Shown: piece by piece, positions 53,247 to 60,581 of the stretch
Numbering within the stretch: the first letter of the stretch is position 1
How the letters are laid out: each line of letters opens with the position of its first letter
Assembly (NCBI RefSeq): GCF_018129065.1
Contig: NZ_JAAEDM010000009.1
Coordinates: 30,106-94,105 of the forward strand
DNA length: 64,000 nt
Origin: Neoroseomonas soli
GTDB taxonomy: Bacteria > Pseudomonadota > Alphaproteobacteria > Acetobacterales > Acetobacteraceae
Direction: 5' to 3'
Made by a program: the position numbers and the translations under genes
The notes under the pieces: model-generated
What the model saw: the letters and a program-made list of their open reading frames with translations, nothing else
Database searches by the model: none
Told to the model about the DNA's origin: nothing

Positions 53247-54498
53247 GGCTGAACGCCTTCAGGAAGAAGTCGCGCGCGCCGAAATTGCCGGATTTCAGCG
53301 CGAGGTGGATTCCGCGCGGCTCCGCGAAGGTCCAGGGCACGCCGGGGTCGATCTCCGGCCCGATGCGTAGGCTGGTGACGCCGAGGCGCGTCACCACGGC
53401 GCCGGAGGTCTCCCCGCCCGCGACCACCAGTCGCCCGACGCCGCGGGCGACGAGGCCCTCGGCGATGGTGGCGATGGCCTCCTCCACCAGCGCGCCCGCG
53501 GCGTCGCGGCCGAGGCGGGATTGCAGCGCGGCGACCTTCTCCGGCGTCGCGCTGGCGGCGATCACGACGGGGCGCGCCGCTTCGAGTTTCCCATCGACCC
53601 AGCCCAGCGCCTGCGCGGCGAGCGCGGCGGCGTCCGGCGTCGCGAGCGGATCGAGTTCCAGCACCGGCACGTGGTTCCGCGCCAGCCCGATCTGCCCGAG
53701 CGTTGCGCGCGAACAGGACCCGGCGACCACCGCCGCCGCGCCCTGCATCGGCGGCAGCGCATCGGCGTCGCTGCGCTCGGGCAGCAGGCCGGCGCGGCGG
53801 AAGTTCTCGGGCAGGCCCATCGCCACGCCGGACCCGCCCGTCACCAGCGCATGCGGTGCGACCGCCTCGCCGATCGCCACCAGGTGCTCATCCGTCACCG
53901 CGTCCACGATGGCGTAGCGGCGGCCGGATTCCGAGAGCCGCGTCATCTGCTTCCTGATCTCGACCGCACCCAGTTCGACCGCGCCGAAGGGCACCAGGCC
54001 GACCCCGCCCTCGGCCTGGCGCGCCAGCACGCGCACCAGGTTGGCGTCCGTCATGGGGGTGAGGGGGTGGTGCTCCATCCCGCTCTCGCTGAGCAGCGCG
54101 CCGCCGACAAACAGGTGGCCGAGGTAGATCGTCCGCCCATTGGTCGGGAAGGCGGGGCAGGCGATGGCGAAGCCCGCGCCGAGCCGCTTCAGCAGCGCAT
54201 CCGCGACCGGGCCGATGTTGCCCTGGTCGGTGCTGTCGAAGGTGGAGCAGTATTTCCAGAAGAGTTGCCTGGCGCCCGCCCCGGTCAGCGCGTCGCAGGC
54301 GGCGAGGGACTGTCCGACGGCCTCCGCCACCGGCGCGGTGCGGATCTTGAGCGCGATGATGACGGCATCGGCCTCGGGCAGCGGCCCGTCCGGCACGCCG
54401 ATCACCTGGACGGCCGACATGCCGCCCTTCACCAGCGTGTTGGCGAGGTCCGTGGCGCCGGTGAAATCGTCGGCAATGCAGCCGAGGAGCAGGGGCAT
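53239..54498 (-). CDS. otnK: 3-oxo-tetronate kinase (DUF1537 family)
   Basis: 419-residue four-carbon acid-sugar kinase. LLLGCIADDFTGATDLANTLVKGGMS carries the substrate-binding DDFTGATD of the N-terminal domain, KYCSTFDSTDQGNIGPV is characteristic, and the C-terminal domain has VAGGETSGAVV for ATP binding. It phosphorylates 3-oxo-tetronate. With otnC it forms the last part of a D- or L-threonate/erythronate catabolic route; no dehydrogenase (ltnD/denD-like) is in this window. A cupin gene ends 13 bases upstream. Confidence 0.87.
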   Translation of the reverse strand: MPLLLGCIADDFTGATDLANTLVKGGMSAVQVIGVPDGPLPEADAVIIALKIRTAPVAEAVGQSLAACDALTGAGARQLFWKYCSTFDSTDQGNIGPVADALLKRLGAGFAIACPAFPTNGRTIYLGHLFVGGALLSESGMEHHPLTPMTDANLVRVLARQAEGGVGLVPFGAVELGAVEIRKQMTRLSESGRRYAIVDAVTDEHLVAIGEAVAPHALVTGGSGVAMGLPENFRRAGLLPERSDADALPPMQGAAAVVAGSCSRATLGQIGLARNHVPVLELDPLATPDAAALAAQALGWVDGKLEAARPVVIAASATPEKVAALQSRLGRDAAGALVEEAIATIAEGLVARGVGRLVVAGGETSGAVVTRLGVTSLRIGPEIDPGVPWTFAEPRGIHLALKSGNFGARDFFLKAFSHE

Positions 54499-54511
54499 GC
54501 GTGGCCCTCCT

Positions 54512-54997
54512 TCAGAAAAGGGGCGTTCCGTCCTTGCGGTAATAGACGCTCTTGCCGTCAGGGCCGGGCAGGATCATCAGGTCGTCGTCGGGGTATTCCA
54601 CCTTCTCGAAGAGCGTGCGGTCGCCGACTTCGAGATAGACGCATTCCGCCGCGCCGCGGTTGACCAGGTGGTGCGCGTCCCCGGTGCCGGCGCGGAAGCC
54701 GGCGCACATGCCGGGCTTCATCGGCGTCTCGCCGGCATTCGTCACCAGCACGCATTCGCCTTCGAGGATGTAGACGAACTCGTCCTGCTTCTCGTGTGCG
54801 TGGCGCAGGGCGGAGGCGGAACCGGGCGGGAGCCGCGTCAGGTTCACGCCGAAATTCTTCAGGCCGAAGACGTCGCCGAGCACGGTCTTCACCCGTCCGC
54901 CGATCTTCCCGACCAGGTCCTTCGGATAACCCGAGGGCCGGGCACGCGGCGGCATCGCGGCGGCGACGACGGCGATGGGTGGCTTCGCGTCGGACAT
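54512..54997 (-). CDS. Cupin-domain protein
   Basis: 161-residue single-domain cupin. LRHAHEKQDEFVYILEGECVLV holds the first metal-motif (two His and Glu), and PMKPGMCAGFRAGTGDAHHLVNRG the second. The C-terminal part DDDLMILPGPDGKSVYYRKDG is a short tail seen in cupins of unknown activity. AAGGAAGG lies just upstream of the ATG at 54997. It sits between otnK and the methyltransferase in a continuous minus-strand train, so it could belong to either group. Confidence 0.82.
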   Translation of the reverse strand: MSDAKPPIAVVAAAMPPRARPSGYPKDLVGKIGGRVKTVLGDVFGLKNFGVNLTRLPPGSASALRHAHEKQDEFVYILEGECVLVTNAGETPMKPGMCAGFRAGTGDAHHLVNRGAAECVYLEVGDRTLFEKVEYPDDDLMILPGPDGKSVYYRKDGTPLF

Positions 54998-55010
54998 GGC
55001 GGCCTTCCTT

Positions 55011-55883
55011 CTAGATTGGCGGCAGGGCGAGCAGGTCCTGGTGGCCGATGCGGATGGAGAGCATCCCGTCCACCGCCTGGGCGCGGCGGGTGTCGATCCA
55101 GTCCTCGATCGCCGCGGCCTCGCGGCGTTCCCAGGCGAGCGCGGCCGCGCCGTGGCCGGTCGCGATCTCCCGCGCGAAGAGGCGCGCGCGGCGATCGACG
55201 ATCCAGTCCGACGGCGCGCGGTGCACGGTGTAGCCATGCGCGGCGAAGGTCTCCGCGATCGCGGCCGGCGCGGCGGGGCCGAGCGCCACGCCGCCGAAGC
55301 CCTTGTCGCGCCGCTGGTCACGGCGGAAGCCGCGCGCCACCAGGGCATCGGCCGGGTGCGGGGGCATGAAGCGCTCCCGCCCCGTCACGTTCAGCGCGGC
55401 GTAGAAGGGCAGGCGGCGCGCCGCGCAGGCGGCTGCGAGCTGCTCGATCCAGTCCCGCGAGACGAGGTCGCAGAGCGCCGTGCTCACCACCGCGTCCACC
55501 TTGTCGAGCGGCAGGTTGTCCGGGGCTTCCGCGAGGTCGGCGACGAGGCCTTCCACCCGCCACGCGCCGCCAGGGGCGTGGACGAGCAAGGTCCTGCGGC
55601 TCGGGAAGGTCGCGGTCCAGCCGACGGCATCGGCGCGCTCGGCGATGGTGTCGAAGGCGCGGTCGGCCAGTTCGGCGTCGGCATCCACCAGCGTCCAGGC
55701 CTGGGCGCGGCCGATGAAGTGGCCGAGCCAGCGCAGCAGGCTCCCCGTGCCGGCACCGAGGTCGAGGATGCGCGGCCGGGCGGGCAGGGCGGCGGCGAGC
55801 ATCGCCGCCAGTTCCGCATTGCGTGCCGCGGCGTCGTAGGGCTCGCGCAGGTCGAGCCAGTCGCCGTCGAATTCCTCCGCCAT
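55011..55883 (-). CDS. SAM-dependent methyltransferase in putative pterin/pyrimidine cluster
   Basis: 290-residue class I methyltransferase. ILDLGAGTGSLLRWLGHF is motif I, TLVDADAELADRAFD motif post-I, VSTALCDLVSRDWIEQLA motif II-like. A C-terminal extension (IDTRRAQAVDGMLSIRIGHQDLLALPP) ends the protein. The start at 55883 overlaps the stop of the GT4 gene (TGATG). Together with the GT4, PTPS-like, dehydrogenase and RibD-C genes it forms a conserved-looking set. It likely methylates the small-molecule product or intermediate; acceptor unknown. Confidence 0.82.
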   Translation of the reverse strand: MAEEFDGDWLDLREPYDAAARNAELAAMLAAALPARPRILDLGAGTGSLLRWLGHFIGRAQAWTLVDADAELADRAFDTIAERADAVGWTATFPSRRTLLVHAPGGAWRVEGLVADLAEAPDNLPLDKVDAVVSTALCDLVSRDWIEQLAAACAARRLPFYAALNVTGRERFMPPHPADALVARGFRRDQRRDKGFGGVALGPAAPAAIAETFAAHGYTVHRAPSDWIVDRRARLFAREIATGHGAAALAWERREAAAIEDWIDTRRAQAVDGMLSIRIGHQDLLALPPI

Positions 55884-56929
55884 CAGGCGCTGGCCTTGTC
55901 GAGTTCGGCGCGGAAGGCCGCGGCGCGGTCCGCCCAGCGCGGCAGGCGCTGCCCACCCTGCCAGGAGGCCTCGGCCATCGCGGCGCGCAGCGAGGCATCG
56001 AAGATCGGCCGGCGCATCCCCTTCGAGAGCGACATCGCGTCATCGACCGGGGAGACGATGGCCGACCCCGGCGCCACCACCTCGGCGATCGCGCCGCCGG
56101 CGGTGACGGCGAGCGGCAGGCCGCGTGCCATCGCCTCGGCCGCGGCCATGCCGTAGCCCTCCCAGCGTGTCGCGAGCGCGAAGAGGTCGGCGTGGTGATA
56201 GAGCGCCTCCAGCGCCTCGCCCGTGACCTCGCCCGCGAAGGTGACGCGGGCGGCGATGCCGAGTTCCTCGGCCAGCGCGTGCAATCCGCGGGCGTGCGGC
56301 GGGTCGCGGCGGTCGTCGCCGGCGATGGTCAGGCTCCATTCCAGGTCGGTCAGGCGCGCGAGCGCGCGCAGCAGCACGTCATGCCCCTTGCGCGGCACGA
56401 GCGTGCCGACCGAGAGGATGGCGCAGGCCTCGCCGCCCGAGCCGACGGCGCGCGGGGCCGGCTCGGTCCCCGGCTCGACCACGCCGATGCGCGCGGGGTC
56501 GGCGCCGAATTCCTCCGGCAGGCGGCGGGCGGTCATCGGGGAGGTGCATACCAGCCGCCCGCATGCGGTGAAGAGCGCGCGTTCCTTGGCCTTCAGCACG
56601 GTGCGCGCGGCCTCGGGGAAGCCGTGCTCGAGCGCCGTCGGATGATGGATCAGCGCCACCGCCTTCCGCGCGGAGAGGTCCTGCGCCAGCGGCAGGAAGG
56701 CGGGCAGGCCGAGGCCGTCGATGACGATGCGCGCATCGGCCGGCAGCGCGGCGAACGCGGCGCGGGCGCCGGCCTCCGCGGCCTCGTCCGGCGCGGGGTG
56801 CAGGCCGGGCAGTTCCACGACCTCGACCGTCTCGCCGAGGGCGCGCAGCCCCTCGACCATGCGCCGGTCGTAGATGTAGCCGCCCGAGATGGCGTCGAAG
56901 GGGCCGGGGACGAGGAGATGGATGCTCAA
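55883..56929 (-). CDS. Glycosyltransferase family 4 protein
   Basis: 348-residue GT-B glycosyltransferase. The N-terminal GPFDAISGGYIYDRRMVEGLRALG is a GT4-like acceptor-domain opening. ILSVGTLVPRKGHDVLLRAL and FALATRWEGYGMAAAEAMARGLPL (E-x7-E region) form the donor-binding domain. No membrane anchor, so it acts on a soluble acceptor. It is coupled to both the methyltransferase and the PTPS-like gene by stop/start overlaps. Placed between these two, it could glycosylate a pterin-type compound. Confidence 0.85.
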   Translation of the reverse strand: MSIHLLVPGPFDAISGGYIYDRRMVEGLRALGETVEVVELPGLHPAPDEAAEAGARAAFAALPADARIVIDGLGLPAFLPLAQDLSARKAVALIHHPTALEHGFPEAARTVLKAKERALFTACGRLVCTSPMTARRLPEEFGADPARIGVVEPGTEPAPRAVGSGGEACAILSVGTLVPRKGHDVLLRALARLTDLEWSLTIAGDDRRDPPHARGLHALAEELGIAARVTFAGEVTGEALEALYHHADLFALATRWEGYGMAAAEAMARGLPLAVTAGGAIAEVVAPGSAIVSPVDDAMSLSKGMRRPIFDASLRAAMAEASWQGGQRLPRWADRAAAFRAELDKASA

Positions 56930-57330
56930 GCCGCGGGCGCCCCTTCATAGGCAGCCCAGGCGACATGGCTTTCGCGCAGCAGCACCTTGAGGCCCGAAAC
57001 CGCGCGCCCGCCCTCGCCGAGGCGGCCTTCCGCCAGCGCGGCGGAGAGCAGCCGGTGGATATGCGCGCAAAGGAACTCGGTGGTGGTGTTCTGGCCGGCG
57101 AACTGCGGCTCGGCGTCGAGGTTCCGGTAGTCGAAGCCGTCGAGGATCTTCCGCAACTCGACCTTCGCCGCGGCGATGTCCACCAGCAGGTTCAGGTGGT
57201 CGAGTTTCGGCGCGCGGAATTCCGCCTCCACCACGAAGGTGGCGCCGTGCAGGCGCTGCGCCGGCCCGAATTCCTCCCCGCGGAAGGAATGGGCGATCAT
57301 CACGTGGTCGACGACGGTCAGGCTGTACAT
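56926..57330 (-). CDS. 6-pyruvoyl-tetrahydropterin-synthase-like protein with altered metal site
   Basis: 134-residue T-fold protein of the QueD/PTPS family. Conserved parts: an N-terminal strand, IAHSFRG with His14, QRLHGATFVVEAEF with His28, DHLNLLVDI, NTTTEFLCAHIH and the strand VLLRESHVAWAAYEG. Normal enzymes have HGH as two of three zinc ligands; here the motif is HGA, so one ligand (position 30) is lost. The catalytic cysteine near the middle is not obvious either. It probably binds a pterin or related ring but may do so without standard PTPS chemistry. Its stop overlaps the GT4 start (ATGA). Confidence 0.8.
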   Translation of the reverse strand: MYSLTVVDHVMIAHSFRGEEFGPAQRLHGATFVVEAEFRAPKLDHLNLLVDIAAAKVELRKILDGFDYRNLDAEPQFAGQNTTTEFLCAHIHRLLSAALAEGRLGEGGRAVSGLKVLLRESHVAWAAYEGAPAA

Positions 57331-57378
57331 GCCGCCGTTGTAGCGGCGGGCCCGTCGCGCGTCACCCGCGCCGGCGGA

Positions 57379-57537
57379 TCAGGCGAGAAGGCGCGCGACC
57401 ACCAGCCCGATCACCGCGACGGCGAAGGCGGCGGTGAGCACCCAGCGCAGGACGCCGAACATCAGGCCATGGCGGAACGCCGCGGTGACGTGGGCCATCT
57501 CGGCCGGTGCGACATGGTGGGTGTAGGGGATGTACAT
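57379..57537 (-). CDS. 52-residue single-span membrane protein
   Basis: Small protein MYIPYTHHVAPAEMAHVTAA..., with one hydrophobic helix (about 27-51) and a short polar N-terminus. AGGAG lies six bases before the ATG, a strong site that supports a real gene. Codon use fits the neighbours. Unknown family. It lies within the PTPS/MDR/RibD cluster and may be a membrane-tether or unrelated small protein. Confidence 0.6.
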   Translation of the reverse strand: MYIPYTHHVAPAEMAHVTAAFRHGLMFGVLRWVLTAAFAVAVIGLVVARLLA

Positions 57538-57664
57538 GGTGCTCTCCTGCCCGCAGGCAGGCCGCGGCGCGCGGCGGGGGAGGCGCGATCGGCGGGCTGC
57601 CGGTGGCGGCGCCGCTCGTCTGGCATGTGGGGCGCTGCCCGTGCCGGGCAAGCGCCCGGCGGCG

Positions 57665-58645
57665 TCACCTGTACGTGACGAGCGGGCAGAGCGGCGCGGG
57701 CTCGCCCGGCGATGGGTCCAGCAGGCGGGGCATGGCGTCCGGCAGGTCCTCGAAGCGCGTCGCCGGGCCGACCAGCGCATCGAGCCGCGCATCGGCCAGC
57801 AGCGAGAGCGCGAGCGCCATCCGCTCCGCATGGGTGCGACGGCCGCGCATGGCCGGGGCCACCGCGCCCACCTGGGTGGAGACGATGGACAGGCGCTTCG
57901 CATGGAAGGCCTCGCCGAGCGGCAGCGTCGCTTCCCGCGTGCCGAACCAGGACGCTTCGACGATGCGGCCCTCGAAGGCGCAGACGTCCAGCGCGCGGCG
58001 CAGCCCGGACGGGTCGGCGCTGGCGTGGACGATGAGGTCGCGGTCGCCTGGCGCGTCCTCCGGCGCGCAGAAGCGGGCGCCGAGGGCCTCTGCCGCCGCG
58101 CGCCGGCGGGCGTCGATGTCGCAGACCGCCACCTCCATGCCAGGCATGCGCGCGAGCAGGGACGCCACCAGCAGCCCGACGACGCCGGCGCCGATCACCA
58201 GCGCCCGCTCGCCGGCGAGCGGGCGCGCATCCCACAGCACGTTCACCGCCGTCTCCATGTTGGCGGCGAGGACGGCGCGGGCGTCGGGGACGCCGTCCGG
58301 CACCGGGATGCACATGGCGGCCGGGGCGAGGAAGCGGTCCTGGTGCGGATGCAGGCAGAAGACGCGGCGGCCGCGCAGCGGTTCCGGCCCGTCCTCGACC
58401 ACGCCGACGGCGGCATAGCCGTACTTCACGGGGAAGGGGAAATCGCCCTGCTGGAGCGGCGCGCGCATGGCGGCGCGTTGGCTTTCCGGCACGCGGCCGG
58501 CGAGCACCAGCCGCTCCGTCCCGCGCGAGATGCCGGTGGCAAGCGTGCGCACCAGCGCCTGTTCCGCGGCGCGCGGAGGCAGGGTTTCCTCGCGGATCTC
58601 GCAGCGGCCGGGCGCGACGGTCCAGAGCGCGCGCGCCGCCGTCAC
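57665..58645 (-). CDS. Zinc-less medium-chain dehydrogenase (BchC-like)
   Basis: 326-residue MDR-superfamily oxidoreductase. It has the Rossmann region ALVIGAGVVGLLVASLLAR and a fold-typical N-terminal domain beginning LATGISRGTERLVLAGRVP. That wording recalls BchC and related enzymes (ISxGTE) instead of the zinc motif GHExxG; the structural-zinc cysteines are absent as well. A reductive or oxidative step on a ring side chain is plausible. The GTG at 58645 overlaps the RibD-like stop (GTGA), so start and operon are well fixed. Confidence 0.8.
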   Translation of the reverse strand: MTAARALWTVAPGRCEIREETLPPRAAEQALVRTLATGISRGTERLVLAGRVPESQRAAMRAPLQQGDFPFPVKYGYAAVGVVEDGPEPLRGRRVFCLHPHQDRFLAPAAMCIPVPDGVPDARAVLAANMETAVNVLWDARPLAGERALVIGAGVVGLLVASLLARMPGMEVAVCDIDARRRAAAEALGARFCAPEDAPGDRDLIVHASADPSGLRRALDVCAFEGRIVEASWFGTREATLPLGEAFHAKRLSIVSTQVGAVAPAMRGRRTHAERMALALSLLADARLDALVGPATRFEDLPDAMPRLLDPSPGEPAPLCPLVTYR

Positions 58646-59418
58646 GACGCCATCCCCGGCTTCATGCGGCACAACTCGATGTCGAGCAGGATGTCAGGCG
58701 GGATCTCATGGACATGCCAGGAAAAGCGCAGCCCATCGGCGATGCGCGGCACTTCCGGCAGGGTGAAGGCCGGGATGCCGGAACCGAGCAGCACCGGCGC
58801 CACCGTCACATGCAACCGGTCCAGGCAGCCGGCGGCGAGGAAGCGGGAAACAGTCAGGCCGCCGCCCTCGACGAAGACCCGCGTCAGGCCGCGCGCGGCG
58901 AGCGCCCTCAGCAGCGCCTCCGGTTCGATGCCGCCGGCGGGGGAGCGCGGCAGGCGCAGCACCTCCGCCGTGCCGTGGCGGTCGCCGCCGCGCGCGTCCT
59001 CCGCGCAGGCGAGCAGCGTCGGCGGGTCCTCGCGGAACACGCGGTAGTCGGCGGAGAGGCGGCGGTCGGTGTCGATCACCACGCGCACCGGGTTGGGGCC
59101 CGGCACCTCGCGCGTGGTCAGGCGCGGATCGTCGTGGCGCACCGTGCCGGCGCCGATCACCACGGCGTGGCACAGCGCGCGCAGGCGATGGGTGTGCAGC
59201 ATGTCGCCCGGCCCGCCGATCCACTGGCTGCTGCCGGTGGCCGTTGCGATGCGCCCGTCGAGCGTCTGCGCCAGCCGCCCGACCACCCGGCAGCCGTCAG
59301 GCGCCGAAGGCGGCGCCAGCACCGGACCGAAGAGCGGCGAATGGATGCCGGCCGGCGGCGCGCCGTCTCGCGCGGCGAGCAGCGCGATCCAGTCCGTGTC
59401 GCAGTCACTCGCGTTCAT
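58642..59418 (-). CDS. RibD C-terminal-domain reductase (DHFR-like fold)
   Basis: 258-residue stand-alone RibD_C-type protein. RVVGRLAQTLDGRIATATGSSQWIGG and HAVVIGAGTVRHDDPRLTTR are the NADPH and substrate regions, and VFVEGGGLTVSRFLAAGCLDRL is the second conserved block. It lacks the deaminase half found in bifunctional RibD and has an extra ~40-residue N-terminal tail. Members reduce ribose side chains of pyrimidines or dihydropterins. In this cluster it would be a reductase on a pterin- or pyrimidine-type intermediate. Confidence 0.87.
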   Translation of the reverse strand: MNASDCDTDWIALLAARDGAPPAGIHSPLFGPVLAPPSAPDGCRVVGRLAQTLDGRIATATGSSQWIGGPGDMLHTHRLRALCHAVVIGAGTVRHDDPRLTTREVPGPNPVRVVIDTDRRLSADYRVFREDPPTLLACAEDARGGDRHGTAEVLRLPRSPAGGIEPEALLRALAARGLTRVFVEGGGLTVSRFLAAGCLDRLHVTVAPVLLGSGIPAFTLPEVPRIADGLRFSWHVHEIPPDILLDIELCRMKPGMAS

Positions 59419-59458
59419 CGTGGCGCCTCATGCCCGATGCGGCAGGGCGGCGCCAGCA

Positions 59459-59974
59459 TCAGGGACGACCGAGGGTGATGGGCAGGACCTGCAGCACCGC
59501 GTCCGCGATCAGCCCCGCCGCGATCGGCAGGGGCAGGCCCGAGATCAGCCTGAGCATCACGAAGCGCCAGCCCAGCACCGGGTATTCCCAGGTGACGATG
59601 CGGTGGATGGCGAAGATCGACCAGCCGGTGATCAGCGCCGACATCTGCGCCACCCCCGCGCCGGCCTTGGCGAAGGTCAGCACCAGCGGGAAGGTCACGA
59701 AGGGCCCGCCCGGCATGAGGCCGCCCGCGAAGGAGGCGATGGCGATGCCCGCCAGCCCGGATTCGGGCCCGATCCAGCCGCTCGCCGCATCCGCCGGCAC
59801 CAGTTCGGCGAGGAAGGCCGCCATCGGCAGGGCGACGGCGAACATCGGCAGGATCTTCAGCAGGTTGCGCCCGGCATCGGCCACCGCGCGGTGACCGGCC
59901 GCCGGCCCGCGTCGCAGGCAGAAGCCGAACGCGATCAGCGCCAGCACCCAGAGGAAGGCCTGTCCCGCGGTCAC
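59459..59974 (-). CDS. Half-size permease-like membrane protein B
   Basis: 171-residue membrane protein with about four to five hydrophobic segments. A glycine-rich loop SFAGGLMPGGPFVTFPLVLTFAKAGAG parallels one in its partner (59971-60498), so the two are paralogous halves. The motif GGP.(A/V)(A/T)FPLVL resembles the pore-like repeat of YraQ/UPF0718/ArsP permeases, which contain two such halves in one chain. The GTG start overlaps the partner stop (GTGA). Substrate unknown. Confidence 0.7.
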   Translation of the reverse strand: MTAGQAFLWVLALIAFGFCLRRGPAAGHRAVADAGRNLLKILPMFAVALPMAAFLAELVPADAASGWIGPESGLAGIAIASFAGGLMPGGPFVTFPLVLTFAKAGAGVAQMSALITGWSIFAIHRIVTWEYPVLGWRFVMLRLISGLPLPIAAGLIADAVLQVLPITLGRP

Positions 59975-60498
59975 TTCGGTGCTTCCCAGGCGATCGGCAG
60001 CCGCCGTGCGATCCAGCCCGCCAGCATCGGCATGGGCAGGGTGATGAGCGTGCGCATGATGGCGAAGTCCGGCCCGAGCAGCGGGACCTCATAGACCAGC
60101 AGCTTCTGGAACCCGTTCAGCGCCCAGGAGAGGATATAGGCCACCAGCGCGCCGCGATCCGCCCCCGCGCCCGCCAGCACCAGCACGAGCGGAAAGGCCG
60201 CCATCGGCCCGCCCGGTGTCAGCGCGCCGGCCAGCATCGCCACCGCCAGGCCGAACCAGCCGCTCTCGGCCCCCATCCAGCGCGCCAGCCCACCGGGCGA
60301 CATCAGCTGCCGCAGCGCCGCGGCCAGCAGGAGCCCCGCGAGCAGCGAGGGCGCGATGAAGAGGAACAGGTCCCAGGCATGGACCAGCGCCGCGCCGACC
60401 GCGGCGGTGCCGTCGCGCCGCCAGAGCACGGCCGCGGCGGTGGCCCCGATGGCGGCTATCACCACCAGGCTGGCATGTCGGCGAATCAGGGTTATCAC
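59971..60498 (-). CDS. Half-size permease-like membrane protein A
   Basis: 175-residue membrane protein with four to five hydrophobic segments and the loop MLAGALTPGGPMAAFPLVLVLAGAGAD. It is paralogous to the next gene and would form a heterodimer equal to one full-length UPF0718-type permease. GTG start. The group follows RibD_C by 40 bases on the same strand and could export the product of that cluster, though this is inference. Confidence 0.7.
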   Translation of the reverse strand: MITLIRRHASLVVIAAIGATAAAVLWRRDGTAAVGAALVHAWDLFLFIAPSLLAGLLLAAALRQLMSPGGLARWMGAESGWFGLAVAMLAGALTPGGPMAAFPLVLVLAGAGADRGALVAYILSWALNGFQKLLVYEVPLLGPDFAIMRTLITLPMPMLAGWIARRLPIAWEAPK

Positions 60499-60581
60499 GC
60501 GCGCAGGCTGCGCCGGCGGCGACCGGCGGGCAAGGTGGCGGGGCCTGGATGCCGGCGCGCGCGCCGGGTTAGGGTGCGGCG

